Below are positions 11,630 through 23,549 of a stretch of DNA of 64,000 nt, piece after piece. The stretch lies in contig OX411545.1 of the NCBI GenBank assembly GCA_948146395.1, forward strand, positions 17,304,526-17,368,525. The letters run 5' to 3'. The notes beneath the pieces were generated by a model. The model was not told where the DNA came from. It did not search any database and saw nothing but the letters and a program-made list of their open reading frames with translations. Numbering within the stretch: the first letter of the stretch is position 1; every line of letters begins with the position of its first letter. The DNA is from Fragum whitleyi (lineage: Eukaryota; Mollusca; Bivalvia; Cardiida; Cardiidae). A program made the translations under genes and the position numbers.

Positions 11630-12423
11630 TATCTCACCTGAGCACAACCTGGTCAAGGGGAGCTTTTAAGATCATCCGAAGACGGCCATGCTTTGTAAGA
11701 CTTCAACAATCTTAAAACTTTTTCCTCCTGAATTAATGGGCAAATTTCAATGAAACTTTGCCTGAATGTTCCTTGGGTGACCCTCTTCAAAAATTGTTAA
11801 ATTCTTGATTTATAAATCTTCTCTTCTGCAACCACATGGATAATTTCAACCAAACTTGGCAGAAATGTTCCTTGGATAACCCTTTAGCACAAAGTGCTCA
11901 AGGTGATCTATTGTGACCGTGCAATGTCAGTTGTCAGTTGTCTGTCAGGTGTCATCCACTATTTTTTTAAACATCTTCTCCTCCTAAACCAGTGGGCCAA
12001 TCTTGATGAAACTTGACTGGGATGTTTCTAAGGTCAAGCTCTACCAAAATTGTTAGAATAAATGAAATCCACCCTTAACTTTCCCTTTACTGTTAACAAA
12101 AAGGGTTTAAATATAAAAATCTTCTTCTCTGAAAGCAGACAGCTTTCAAATTTGGTATGTAGCATCATCTAGTGGGCCTCTATCAAATTTGTTCATATCA
12201 AGATCCTGGGTCATATTTGGGCTTCACCCGGGCGCAACCCTTTTTACATAGGATCAAAGAACGAAAAGGCATATCTGTCTTGCTCTTGGCTGAAAACATT
12301 CCATGGTATTTATCTTATGTAGAAATTATCTGCTTTTTGACATCTGCCAATTTAATAAATGTGATGTCCCAGGGGTCAAAGAGACGCAGATGAGCTATCT
12401 AAGACCATCATGGGCCTGTTGTT
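11630..12423. mobile_element. Composite copy of the CTCACCTGAGC family
   Basis: Begins ATCTCACCTGAGCACAACC. A second family start (AGCACAAAGTGCTCAAGG) appears at about 11886, so one element probably inserted into another. The body shares 'TGTAGCATCATCTAGTGG' with the preceding element. It ends GACCATCATGGGCCTGTTGT. Open frames inside are repeat shadows. Confidence 0.5.
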
Positions 12424-13605
12424 AGTTCACCTGAGCTCAAGGTGAGCTATTGTGAGCGTCTAATGTCCGCCCATTGTCCATCTGTAAACAACTTCTTTAA
12501 ACATCTTCTCCTCCTAAACCAGTGGGCCAATCAAGCTGAAACTTGGCAGGGATGTTTCCTAGGTAAATCTCTTTCATAAGTTGAAAGAAGAATTTAATTC
12601 CATCAAAAACTCTGGTTTCCATGGTAACGAAAAGGCATAAAATTGCTGAAAATCTTAGAAAAAATTCTTCCACTCCTAATCCACTGAGCCAATCAAGCTG
12701 AAACGTAGCAGATGTTCCTTGGCTCTTCCAAAGTTGTAAAAAGGATTTAATTTCACCAAAAACTTTGGTTTCCGGGGTAACAAAAAGGCCGAAATTGCTG
12801 AAAATCTTATAAATTCATCTTCTAAGCCACTGGGCCAATTAAGCTGAAACTTTGTAGGAATGTTCCTTAGGAAAAGGTCTACAAAAGTCTTAAAAGGATT
12901 TAATTCCATCAATAATTCTGGTTATTCATGGTTACGGAAATGCTGAAAAATTATCAAAAATCTTAGAAAAAATCATCTCTTAAACCATTAGGCCAATTAA
13001 TCTATAATTTGGTAGGGATGTTTTTATGGTGTAGGGCTACTAAAGTTGTTAAAAGAATTCAGTTCCATTTATAAGTTGTTAAAAGTATTTTATTCAATCA
13101 AAAACTCTGGTTGCCATGGTATTAGAAATGCCAGAAACTGTTGAAAAACTTAGAAAAGAAAATCCTCCTAAACCACAGATCAAACACTTGGTAAGGATAT
13201 TACTTGGATGAATCCCTACCAAAGTTCTTAAAAGAACTTTAATTTCATCAAAACTCTAGTTTCCATAGTAACCGAAAGGGTGAACATTTCCAAAAATCTT
13301 AGAAAAAGTTCATTTTCTCCTTAACTTAGCCATTCAATATGAAACTTTGTATGGATGTTCCTTGGGTGATGCTCTTCGAAACTTGTTTAATTCCATCCAT
13401 AACTCTGGATGCCATGTTAACAGAAAATTCATGAAAACTAAAAATAAAATCAAATTGAAAAGGACAAAATTAAAGTCATTATAGTCTGTCTCTTTCAAAA
13501 CCATCCTAAATGTACATCAACACTTTCTGTAGTATTTATAACCAGGTTGACAAGAGTTGACTTACTCAGGTGAGTGAGTGACCATCATGGTCTTATTTAA
13601 AATTT
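12424..13605. mobile_element. Divergent tandem-repeat element, TTCACCTGAGC family
   Basis: The left end is TTAGTTCACCTGAGCTCAAG. The body has six or so ~130-170 bp repeats with 'CCACTGGGCCAATCAAGCTG' and 'TTCCATGGTAAC'. The right end is GTGACCATCATGGTCTTA. Same architecture as its neighbours but with its own core repeat. Confidence 0.5.
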
Positions 13606-13737
13606 TGGGTATAATTCTAGATAATCTCCTCAAAAGCAATAAACAAATTTTGTCCATATGTATTTTGTGAGAAGGCCTTATTTAGGGAGCATACCATAAA
13701 GCACTTTATTTCTGCAAGGTCCAAATCTTGCTGATTT

Positions 13738-14964
13738 TTTGCTCACCCAGGTACAATGTGCTCAAGGGGAGCTTTTAAGATCACTCCCAGTCTGTTGTGC
13801 GTCCCCAATCTTGAAAACTTCTTCTCCTGAACCACTAGGCCGATTTCAATGAAACTTTGCCAAAATGTTCCTTTGGTGCATGAGCCTCTTTGAAAATTGT
13901 TCAAAAAATTCATGTGCCCATGTATATGGGTATGGCAGGGTGTGGCATTTTTTTCACTTTGAAATCTTTGAATGTCATCTTCTTCTGAACCACTGGGCCC
14001 ATTTCAATGAAACTTTATCAGAAGGGTTCTTGGGTAACCTTTTCAAAAATTTTGATTGGCCCATTAAAATGGCCATGGCTTATTCTGAGCCCTCAATCTT
14101 GAATGACATCTCCCCCGTTTTGTTTGTTTGTTTGAATGGGTTTTACGCCGCTTTCAACAATTTCACAGTTATATCGCTGCGACCAGAGCACCTAACAATG
14201 GATTTCTGGTATTTCTTTCACCTGTACTACCATTTCACCCTTTCCTAGCCTCTGACTGCTATCTCACATAGGTTTACAATTATCTACCCATTAGTTAGAG
14301 ACAAACATCGGAAAGGATATTTGCCGCCACCGGGGATCGAACCCACGACTTCCAGATTGGAAGTCTTATGCCTAACCAACTGCGCTATGGTGGCGGACAT
14401 CTCCCCTGAACCACTTGGCTGATTTCAATGAAACTTCACCAGAATGTTTATTGGGTGGCCCTTAGGCCCAAAAATATGGACATGGCAGGGCTTATTTTGA
14501 GCCTGAAATATTTGAATGATATCTACTGAACCACAGGGCTGATTTTCAATGAAACTTTACCAAAATTTTCCTTGAGACCCTTTTCAAAAATTTTTAACAA
14601 AATTTTGATTGGTCCTTAAATATGGTTGTGGCTGGGCCCAAAATCTTTGAATGACATTTCCTTCCGAACTACAGGGCTGCTTTCAATGAAACTTTACCAG
14701 AATGTCCCTTTGATTACCATCTTCAAAACTTGATCACAAAATTTTGATTGGCCCTTAAAAATGGGCGTGGCTTAGAGGGCCTTATTTTGAATCACCTCAG
14801 TAATGAATGGTAGGACAGGGTGTAATATCAATTTGAATTCTTGGAAAAACATCTCTTCAACAGTAAGGCAAATGTGAATGAAACTTTGGCAGAAGTTACT
14901 TGGATAAGATCCACTGGACCAATAAAATTCAGGCGAGCTGTTTAGGGCCATTCTGGCCCTTTTG
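13738..14964. mobile_element. Tandem-repeat element interrupted by a SINE
   Basis: Begins TTGCTCACCCAGGTACAATG. The core repeats contain 'GATTTCAATGAAACTTT' and 'GATTGGCCC' and match the 2183-3683 family. It ends GGGCCATTCTGGCCCTTTTGT. A SINE sits inside with a perfect 11-bp target duplication. Non-coding. Confidence 0.5.
14116..14395 (-). mobile_element. tRNA-derived SINE, full length, with target duplication
   Basis: The minus-strand 5' part (about 14396-14323) is tRNA-like. It has an A-box-like TAGCGCAGTTGG, an anticodon-like stem ACTTCC...GGAAGT and a B-box GGTTCGATCCC. The body follows, with a (TTTG)n-type end at about 14120. An 11-bp direct repeat GACATCTCCCC flanks it at 14105-14115 and 14396-14406. 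The tRNA part lies in a repeat, so I do not call a functional tRNA gene. Confidence 0.85.
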
Positions 14965-15125
14965 TTTAAATTTTGGTTGGTCTGAAATTTCTGCACACAC
15001 ATGCACAGATAGATTCATTGGATGATTGCCAAGTTTGCTTGTACTTTTACATCTGATTTTACCATATTATCTAATATGTACAACTGATATATTTTGGTTA
15101 GGTATCATACTTTGCCAAAGTTAAA

Positions 15126-16383
15126 CAAGAGGCCCAGGAGAGCCAGTATCGCTCCACTGGCTTTAACATCTTAAGACTTTCATTTAATAAAGCTTACTTT
15201 AAATGAATACATTAACACTCTGAAGTCTCTTAAGACCTATTTAATAATGATTTACTGGCTCTGGTCCACATTGCACCAAAATACTCAATCACAATGAACC
15301 TGCATCCCTTTACCCATCTTATTTAAACATAATGTGGGGAAAGAAGTGTACAAAGACTTCAGGCTCAAAAAAGGCCCCACCCTGCCATGCCCATATTTAT
15401 GGACCAATCAAAATTTCTTGAACAATTTGAGTAGAGTCACCCAAGGAACATTCTGGTAAAGGTTCAGGAGGAGATGTCACTAAAAGATTTCGAGCTGAAA
15501 ATAAGCCCCACCCTACCCGCTCATATATATGAGCCAATCAAAACTTTGCAGACAACTTTTAAAAAGAGTCACCCAAGGAAAATTCTGTTAAAGTTTCATT
15601 GAAATTGGCCCAGTGGTTCAGATGTCGCTAAAAGATTTCGGGCTCAAAATAGGCCCTGCCCTGCCACGCCTATATTTATGGGCAAATCAAAATTTTGAAA
15701 ACAATTTACATAGGTCACCCAAGTAACAATCTGTAAAGTTGCATTGAAATCGGCCCAGTTGTTCAGGAGGAAATATTGTTCAAAGATTTCAAGCTCAAAA
15801 AAGGCCCTGCCTTTCATAGTTGCTTGAAAAATTTAAGTAAATGGTCATTGAAATTGGCCCAATGGTTTGGGAGGAGAAAAATTTTAAAGATTTCAAAGTG
15901 AACAAGATTTGTTTGTGAAACACGAATGCCCCCGTAACGGCATTTTTTTTTTTTTCAAAGTTTGACCTTGACAGATGACCTTGTCACATGACCTTGACTT
16001 TGGTACCAGCGGATGCAGATCATTGAGATCTATCATCATGCCAAATATTAGCTTTGTATCTTGAATAGGCTTGAAGATATTGGCAAGGTTAAGTTTTCGG
16101 ACAGACGGATGGACGGACAGACAGACGGACATGAGTAAAACAATATGCCCCCGATCTCTCGATAGGGGGGCATAAAAATGCCCCACCCTGCCACGCTCAT
16201 AATTGGGGGTCAATGAAATTCTTTTTAACTATTTAGAAGAGGCTTACCATTTTTACCAAGTTTTGTTAAAATCTGCCCATTGGTTTGGGAGGAGATGTTT
16301 AAAGAAAAATTTTAGGCACGGACAGACACACAATGGATACTCCGCCATGACAATAGCTCAATGGCCTTTGGCCAGTCAAGCTA
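15126..16383 (+). mobile_element. Helitron-like tandem-repeat element with a nested insert
   Basis: Starts ACAAGAGGCCCAGGAGAG and ends GGCCTTTGGCCAGTCAAGCTAA before T. The core repeats ('CCCTGCCATGCCCATATTTA', 'AAAGATTTCGGGCTC') are the inverse of those at 2183-3683. The 3' hairpin plus CTAA is the same terminal signature. A smaller element of another family lies at 15902-16177. Confidence 0.6.
15902..16177 (+). mobile_element. Nested element ending in CCCCCGATCTCTCGATAGGGGG hairpin
   Basis: Begins ACAAGATTTGTTTGTG and ends with a hairpin (CCCCCGATC / GATAGGGGG) and CATAAAA. A GACGGACGGACAGACAGACG-type microsatellite lies at about 16098-16130. The flanks 'CAAAGTGA' and 'AATGCCCCACCCTGCC' join to give the uninterrupted host repeat, so it inserted into the surrounding element. 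Confidence 0.55.
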
Positions 16384-16844
16384 ATAAGCATTTTAGAAAA
16401 AAATTAAAATTTTTTATTGCACTTTTTGTAAAAGAAATAGGCTGTCAATCAGTGAGTTGTAATTGCACAATTGTCTTTATACAAGGATACTTAACTGAAC
16501 TGCTAATTACCCTGTTCAAATCAACATTCTTGATATCATGTTAGTAATAATCAAACTATGGGGCATTACCTAGGTTTGAATAACATGATGAGGGTTATTC
16601 AGGGTTTTAAGGGACGCAGGTTTTGTGAGTTTGGGACTCCCAAATAGGTAGACAGGACCTTCAAAACTAGCGAGATCCATGGACTCTTTTGGGTACAACT
16701 TCAGAAAAGAATTGAAGACTGTTTTATACAGTCTTCAATTTTTTCTGAAGTTAAGCCCCAAATGAACAATATATATCTAATATTTTCTTTACCATTAACC
16801 AGGGAATAGCTCCAAATTCATATAGAAACAAGTTTATTGCTTAA
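16384..16844. other. Non-coding stretch with a short hairpin
   Basis: No gene is visible. Around 16697-16749 is an inverted repeat (AACTTCAGAAAAGAATTGAAGAC with its inverse), probably a small fold-back. Confidence 0.4.
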
Positions 16845-17144
16845 AGACCTGGTTTAATCCTTCTTAATTTGACCCCCCCCCCCCAAACACCCATTGTTAT
16901 CTTAATGGTTTTATGGTCCTTATCTTAATCACTTAATCACCTTGTATACTCTATGTAGAGATACACATACAGAGGCTGCCAGGCATATATTGATTTTTAC
17001 TTATTGAGAAAATTATTTCATTAATTATTGGTCAAATTATTTTAATTTTCTTAACATCTCATTTATTCTATCATTAAGACAATGATTTTTTTTACACAAT
17101 TTTAAACTTGGCACCAAAAAGAAGTGTTTGCAATGCATCTTTAA

Positions 17145-17908
17145 GGTGGCAATGGACAGCGGCCTCCCGACTCTGTAAACCAGAAGTGGGTTTTCGTTTA
17201 TTTTACGGCTATTTTGCGCGTTGTTTAAAAAGACCGGTTTCCGAAAGATTCTATTTATGGAAATAACGTAGAATAATGATGGTAAAACTACATATTTTAG
17301 CTTCTTTTCAACATTTGATATTATTTGAATGACTGGATCATTAAATTTAACAATAAAAATGCGTTAAAACCGTCATTCGATTAGGGGGTAACACTGAAAA
17401 ATAACGAAAAACTTTCTTATTTGCATGGAAAGGTATGCTGAATTTTTTACCAAATAAAGGAAAAATATGGATTATAAACATATCGGAAAATTAGAAAAAT
17501 TCATTGGGTAATTTCTTCTAAAAATGGTTTTTTGTGGCATTTTTACCTAGAAAAATTACAAAAATTATTGCATTTTTAACTTTTGGAAGCAAATTGTGCA
17601 AATGCAATTGATCAAAAAGAAATTTTCTTGTCAAAAGCCGCTGTGTACATGTATAAGGTCTATCAAAATGTATATGATTTATAGCTTTAACTTAGTACAG
17701 GGTTTATACTAGACCTAAAACGAATATAACCGTTTTACTGGAAAATGGCTTATACCACTCAAGGGCAGATAACTCTAGCATGAAAACGAGCATGGAAAGG
17801 TACCTTCAAATTTTGATATAATGACTGTACAATGTTAATCTACAACATATGTGACTAAGAAAAAAATTCATTGGGCGGAAAAAACGATGCCATGTGTCCA
17901 TTGCTACC
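17145..17908. mobile_element. 764-bp TTAA MITE nested in the 2.7 kb element
   Basis: TTAA at 17141-17144 and 17909-17912. The terminal inverted repeat is GGTGGCAATGGACA at the left and GGTAGCAATGGACA (inverted) at the right. The interior is non-coding and AT-rich. Confidence 0.75.
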
Positions 17909-18206
17909 TTAACTTTTTGATCTCCGTTGAAAAAAACGATAAAAGATAAGACAATTTTGCTTTTATAAAAAATAATTCCTCAATCACAAAGTAGCTGTAG
18001 TTATGATATTAAGAAAAATTGCATGTTATGATTGAAAAACGATAAATAAAGTCCTCCTTTTACTGCAATGTTTCTAATCTGTAGCAAGATTTTACGGGTA
18101 ATACCATATTTGGAAGGAGATAAACATATTTTTTACAAAAAAAAACTTTACTTTTGAGGGAATCAATTATTTTCTTTACATTGCTATAAAATTCAACCTT
18201 TTTTAT

Positions 18207-19095
18207 GTATATGTTAAAGTGAATATGTGAAATCAGTGATTTTGTAAAATAACTGAAATTTTCAGGGATTTTGTGAAATCACTGATTCCGTCAGCTATTT
18301 CATAAAATGACTGAAATTTTCAGTTATTTTGTAAATTAATAGAATATTTTTATTAAAAAGGATAATACAGTACAGTTTGTAAGTGAAAACATGCATTTTC
18401 TATAAAAATTCAGTCAGGTTTTCACTTTATTGTTTGATATTCATATTTCTTTTCCAAACATTAAGATTGTTTATAGTTTTTGCTATCATTATTGATGTTC
18501 AAAGTAAAGTTAAAGATGTGCATCTAGTGTCAGAAAAGAAGCAGAGAACAGCAACTTTTAAAGTAGATGTAAAGCCTACATATATTCTAAGTTAGGAATT
18601 CAGTTCTATGTTTTGCATACTCATGAGTGTTATTAGGTTTTTAGTGTAATACCACAATGAAATCAATAAATATTCTCTTCAACTCTTAATTAAGAATAGA
18701 AAGTATTAATCTGGTGTGAGAAACAATCTATCGAATAATTACATTTGACAATGAAATTTGTTTGATGTCTGTGTAATGCTTTGTTTCTGACTTCTTCAGA
18801 TAATTTATAAAATAACTTACCGTTTCAGTTATTTTTAAAAATCACTGAAGTATGCAGTTTTCTTTTCTTAAAATATGGGAACACAAATTATGAGTTTTAA
18901 AATATAGTACATCAATTATTTGAAATAATAATGTATTATCCTATTTCATAACAAAAATTCCATTACTTCATATATTATCTGAAAATTTCAGTCATTTTAT
19001 AAAACAACTGACGGAATCAGAGGTTTTACAAAATCACTGAAATTTTCAGTTATTTCACAAAATCACTGATTTTACATATTCACTGTAACATATAC
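18207..19095. mobile_element. Long fold-back element with repeated ACTGAAATTTTCAG units
   Basis: The left end GTATATGTTAAAGTGAATAT and right end GTATATGTTACAGTGAATAT (inverted) pair over about 100 bp. Both arms carry several copies of 'AAATCACTGA' and the palindrome CTGAAATTTTCAG. The AT-rich frame 18383-18595 in the loop has no recognisable domain and I do not call it a gene. Confidence 0.65.
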
Positions 19096-19563
19096 AAATT
19101 CCTACCATCAATTGATCTAGATCATTTCATCACTTTTTGTCACTTACTTATTTGTAGATTTAATTTAATCACAGTGTTTTAAAGTCATAAATAAATAAAA
19201 CTTTAAACAGTTTAAAAAAATGATGAAATTTCTGTTTAAATAAAATATAAATATTCTATTTCTAACTCTTTTTAAATCAATTGATGAAATAATGATAACC
19301 AATAATGGTCTATGTCATGTGTAGTATATAAAGGGTGATTGACCCCCTAGGGTGATTCAGAGAGATTAACAATTAGCTTATCAGTAGGGATCCTGAATAT
19401 ACAACATTCCTTAAACCAGGTCTGTATGTGTATCTCTACATAGAGTATACAAGGTGATTAAGTGATTAAGATAAGGACCATAAAACCATTAAGATAACAA
19501 TGGGTGGTTAATTGTATATCTCATTTGGGGGTCAAATTAAGAAGGATTAAACCAGGTCTTTAA

Positions 19564-20080
19564 AAGAAATACTCTTTATTTTAAGCAGGGACTTCCAACC
19601 TTCAAGAAAGGACCCCTAAAATCCCAATTACCGAGTGCTTTGGATCCAATTTTCTTTAAGTCAGACTAAAACCCTGGTTATGGTAGCATCAGTTCTTAAT
19701 TGAGGCTTTAATGAGTATCAGTAATTCTTGCTTTTCCTTCCAATGGGAGACTTGTGTGTTATCTCCCTTGTTTGATACCTTGTATTAAATGAGAGGCACT
19801 CCAAAATCATTTAGCAATCCTTTTTAGAATGATTTCAAAATGGACTTGTCTAAAATCTGGTATAAGGATAAACAACTTCAAACACTTTGTATTCTCCATT
19901 TCTTTAATATTTCTTATAAAAATATCATTGTATACAAAAACAAAGTAAATTGCAAAAATATAAATTCTTTCTTGAAATTAAGATTTAACATAATTGTCAT
20001 AAATCTTCTAATTTTCATAATTTCAAGGTTTTGTTAGGTTCTCAAGAAAAACAGAGTTTACGAAAAGTGAAGACCTTTAA
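19564..20080. other. Non-coding stretch, nothing recognised
   Basis: AT-rich. The short Ile/Asn/Lys-rich frame at 19840-20037 has no domain or splice context. Confidence 0.4.
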
Positions 20081-20319
20081 CCCTTGTCATGCTGAACCCG
20101 GAATATTCCTGCTTTGGCAGGAGCTATAGACAAACATCAGCCTGCACATATGTGCAGTCTGATGTTTGTCTACACCACCTGCTTCTCACTTTAAAACCAG
20201 AATTGTCAATAGATTTAGTTTGTCAAATAAAAATTGACCTACAGTTGGTGCTTTCAGTGCTTTTTGCCCTTTCGTTTTGATGAAAGTTTTTAGCCAAAAT
20301 TTATTCAGCATGACAAGGG
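20081..20319. mobile_element. TTAA MITE, family 1, intact copy
   Basis: TTAA at 20077-20080 and 20320-20323, with perfect 16-bp inverted ends CCCTTGTCATGCTGAA. The internal palindrome AACATCAGCCTGCACATATG and its inverse lies near 20130-20172. A good reference copy for the family (239 bp). Confidence 0.85.
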
Positions 20320-20323
20320 TTAA

Positions 20324-21934
20324 GATTCTATGTCCCTTCAATAAAAGCATGTGTGTGACATTTCCAACAATTTCAAATGTGCGCCAAGCAAATACTCTGG
20401 CCAGTCTGTGCATCTGCACAGTCTGACCTGAGTCTTCCTTTCTGCACTTTTTACATAGATAGGGTCTTAAATGTTCTTAAGTCAGTCAGGCAATCTTCCA
20501 ATCACAATATGCACCTGTATAGGATGCTAAAATGATGGTCCTTCACCCAAATATCAAGTCGTTAGAAATGTCACACACAGGCTCATATAATCCTTAGCAA
20601 ATGTTGTGGGAAAAGGAGAATTCGCTTTGTACAAGCAATTTTCTCTTTTTCCCGAATCTTTCCTACTACATGAGATGGTTTCTTTATAAAATGTACCTAC
20701 TTTTTTTTATTGATATCTGCAACTTGTTTGAATTTGGCCCAGTCTTAGGTTTTGCTAAACAAGAAAGAACTATCTCAGACCATGTAAAAATATATTGGAC
20801 AGGTATGTACATATTAACATATTATATTGCATATTTACATAATTGCCTTTTCAAAAACATACAAACTCTTATACACAAATTCTGTATTTTAATTATGCTT
20901 TAGTTTTCTTAAACAAATTTAGCTAATAAGATAGAAGAGGTTATATAGAAAAATAATGAGAGAAGCAAGCATAGCAATATAAGTAGAATTCGCTATTGTG
21001 ACTGGTCGATTGCATACAAATGTATTGTAGTCACAAGTCTCAATACCGTATTGGAGTTATAATTCTTCTCTTCTTTATGTTTCCTATAAGAACAGTTATT
21101 TTTCAACTTCTCACACTATTAATGAGGATTATTCAAAATGTTATAATCTTGTGTAATAGACTTATGGCATATTGAACCATTAACTCTCTCTCAAACTGGC
21201 AAGACATATAAACTAAGTAATCATTGTTCAATATATTCAACAATCTTGCAACAAATATTCCTCATGGCTTCCACTCAAGCTTTATACAACTACAAAACTG
21301 TTCCGGATATCACCAGAAATCACATACATTGTTACCTGTACTACAGGAAAGTTTCAACTGAGTATCACATAATGAAGTATTTCATTATCAAATTTTAACT
21401 TTCATTTTCATACTGTCGCTATGTGTAATAATCATAAATTTTGTGGACACGTTTAAACACGAACATGTTTTATTTTCAACCTGGATTTCCGTTACTAAAA
21501 ACATGTTGATCAGCCCCTGATTGTATTAAAAAATCTCCATTGGTTAAATGTAGACCTGAAGTTATTTTCAACCAATCATGTTTGTTGTTTCATATGTACC
21601 AAATGAAACAGCAATCCTTATTGGCTGATATTAACTTCCTGTCAAAATTTTACCAATGGTAATCTATTATACAAGGGGCCAAGAAAGATTGAATTTTCCC
21701 CTTAAAAATTCAACTTTCTTCAAGATAGAATTTCCATGGAAAAAAAAGTTTAAAAGTGATCAAGACTGATGTCCCATTTTATAGAGTACTGTAGTCAATG
21801 GCGGTTTAAAATCTCTTCTGTATTTGGTCTTTTGAACTTGTTGAACTTCTGTGGTAGTAGATAGAGTTTTCATCAATTGGGTACTAAATCTACAAGATAT
21901 AAAGAACAATTTTCAATTTGAAATCTATCCTGTC
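20324..21934. other. Non-coding stretch downstream of the cadherin exons
   Basis: Contains a degraded hairpin related to the AACAGGAAAGGG MITE family (about 20598-20665). The plus-strand frame at 20601-20903 overlaps this repeat and has no domain. I tested several donor-like sites on the minus strand for further cadherin exons; all were closed by stops in the required phase. Confidence 0.4.
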
Positions 21935-21948
21935 AAATTACATACCGA

Positions 21949-22110
21949 TTTGTTTGTTTGTTTGAATGGGTTGTACGCCACTTTCAACAATTTTGCAGTT
22001 ATATTGCGGCGGTCGGAGCACCTAACAATGGATTCCTGGTATTTCTTTCACCTGTACTACCATTTCACCCTTTCCTAGCCTCCGACTGCTATCTCACATA
22101 GGTTTACAAT
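21949..22110 (-). mobile_element. 5'-truncated SINE copy with 14-bp target duplication
   Basis: Same family as 14116-14395 but lacking the tRNA-like head. The direct repeat AAATTACATACCGA flanks it at 21935-21948 and 22111-22124. The truncated 5' end and clean duplication indicate LINE-mediated insertion. Confidence 0.85.
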
Positions 22111-22124
22111 AAATTACATACCGA

Positions 22125-22630
22125 AGATGCCCTTAAATGCCCTTCATTACTGAAGAAAGCCTTTGAAAGATAGTTTTCATCTTTTCATGTGACATTGGCT
22201 CATTTATTTGCTGAAACTTCTTTTATCTGGCCGAATCTAAATTTTATTTGAAATGAATTAATAGTATTAGGGATATGTCAGACACTGTCCCCGCAATAAG
22301 TCGAGAGCAGGTAGTGTAGGCTAAAGCCAGTCTGCACATCTGTGCAGGCTGATCTTGGTCTATACTGTCTGTCAAAGCTATTTTGTACAAAAGGAACATG
22401 CCATGGATAGCATGTGAAAGATTAAATTCATTTAGGAGTTGAAGAGAGTATATGTGATTTCATTGAGATATGAAACTAAAAACCTAATCACACTGTATGA
22501 ATATGTGAAGCAAAGGCATACTTGTAATATTACATTTGAAAGGGGAGACAAAATTGAAGGTTTTTGTCTATTATTATTATTTCTTTTTTTTAATTAAATT
22601 GATGAAAATTTATCAGTTTGAAAACTCACA
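22125..22630. other. Intergenic or intronic stretch with a degraded hairpin
   Basis: About 22290-22400 resembles the internal palindrome of MITE family 1 (GCCAGTCTGCACATCTGTGC). No exon supported. Confidence 0.35.
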
Positions 22631-22662
22631 TGTTCTTCTTGTATCCATATATCGTTTGTATC
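22631..22662 (-). CDS. Cadherin exon: 32-nt juxtamembrane microexon
   Basis: The acceptor TTTTCTTCTTTTCAG precedes 22662 and the donor CAT|GTGAGT follows 22631. The transmembrane exon ends with two bases (gg). The first base here completes Gly, and the frame then reads YKRYMDTRRT plus one base. A basic K/R-rich segment immediately after the membrane helix is usual for single-pass cadherins, where it acts as the inner stop-transfer segment. Length is 1+30+1 nt, so the next exon must supply two bases. That exon was not found in the window. Support is the phase match, both splice sites and the expected composition. The shortness leaves some doubt. Confidence 0.65.
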
Positions 22663-22693
22663 TGAAAAGAAGAAAATAATTCATAGATGTGAA

Positions 22694-22941
22694 CCGTCAC
22701 GTGAAAAGGCCCCATCTGGGAACCACGTAAATTAAATGTTTGAAAAGAGATTGGTTATAGTTCAGGCCAACCTGAGATCCCATTTCAAAAATTCTTTCCT
22801 GGTTAGGTAGATAAATTATTCTAGAATCAGAAAATTAGTAAGTTATGAAACAATTCTACCCTAGTAAGTCTGCGCAGTCCGCCTAGTCTGACTAGGGTCA
22901 ACATTTCACACCCTACCCAAATGGTCCCTTTTCACATGATG
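22694..22941. mobile_element. TIR element, ends GTGAAAAGG(C/G)ACC
   Basis: The left CACGTGAAAAGGCCCCATCTGGG and the inverse of CCCAAATGGTCCCTTTTCACATG at the right form terminal inverted repeats about 248 bp apart. A related fragment lies near 26650-26700. It is in the intron between the juxtamembrane and transmembrane exons. Confidence 0.55.
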
Positions 22942-23292
22942 GGTAACAAATGTGACAAGACATGTAAACAAAGGTACACCTATTAAAAATTTGAAAAAGA
23001 GTAATGTCTTTTCATGTACCACAGATATCACAAAATGTAAAATTATTTCCACAATAAGGACCTTATCAATGTCAGCAACATGGAGGCTATGATAGTACCA
23101 CTGATTTTTTTCAAAACATTACAAACTAAAATGAGATAATATCCAACAAAAGGTAAATTTCATAGGTCCAGTCATGCCAAAAAGAAAGTTCACAGGGTCA
23201 AATCTTTTGATTTTGCTCAATTTTTGTTACGTAAAAAAATAATCAAATTTACTCAGAATGAAAACTGCCTGTATTATAAGGCTGAAATTTAA

Positions 23293-23531
23293 CCCTTGTC
23301 ATGCTGAACCCGGAATATTTCTGCTTTGGTAGGAGCTATAGACAAACATCAGCCTGCACATATGTGCAGTCTGATATTAGTCTGCACCACCTGTTTCTCA
23401 CTTTCAAACAAGAATTGTCAATAGATTTAGTTTTTCAAATAAAAATTGACCTACAGTTGGTACATTCGGTGCTTTTTGCCCTTTGATTTTGATGAAAATT
23501 TTAAGCCAAAATTTATTCAGCATGACAAGGG
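23293..23531. mobile_element. TTAA MITE, family 1, intact copy
   Basis: TTAA at 23289-23292 and 23532-23535, with 16-bp inverted ends CCCTTGTCATGCTGAA. Nearly identical in length and sequence to the copy at 20081-20319, so both moved fairly recently. Confidence 0.85.
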
Positions 23532-23549
23532 TTAAAAATAAAGTTATCA

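Larger units (their letters stand above)
16845..19559. mobile_element. 2.7 kb TTAA-flanked inverted-repeat element
   Basis: TTAA at 16841-16844 and at 19560-19563 flanks exact inverted ends AGACCTGGTTTAATCC. The inverted similarity continues inward for about 125-135 bp (left arm to ~16971, right arm from ~19424), including CTTGTATACTCTATGTAGAG. No transposase frame is present. It encloses a second TTAA element (17145-17908) and a fold-back (18207-19095). TTAA duplications suggest piggyBac-type mobilisation. Confidence 0.7.

Noticed and set aside
14323..14396. tRNA gene (A-box and B-box present) on the minus strand
   Set aside because: It is the head of a dispersed SINE with target duplications; the same head recurs at 56172-56248.
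18383..18595. 70-residue hydrophobic frame
   Set aside because: Lies in the loop of a fold-back repeat; AT-rich chance frame.
20601..20903. 100-residue plus-strand frame
   Set aside because: Overlaps a degraded MITE hairpin, with no domain, no splice context and low-complexity composition.
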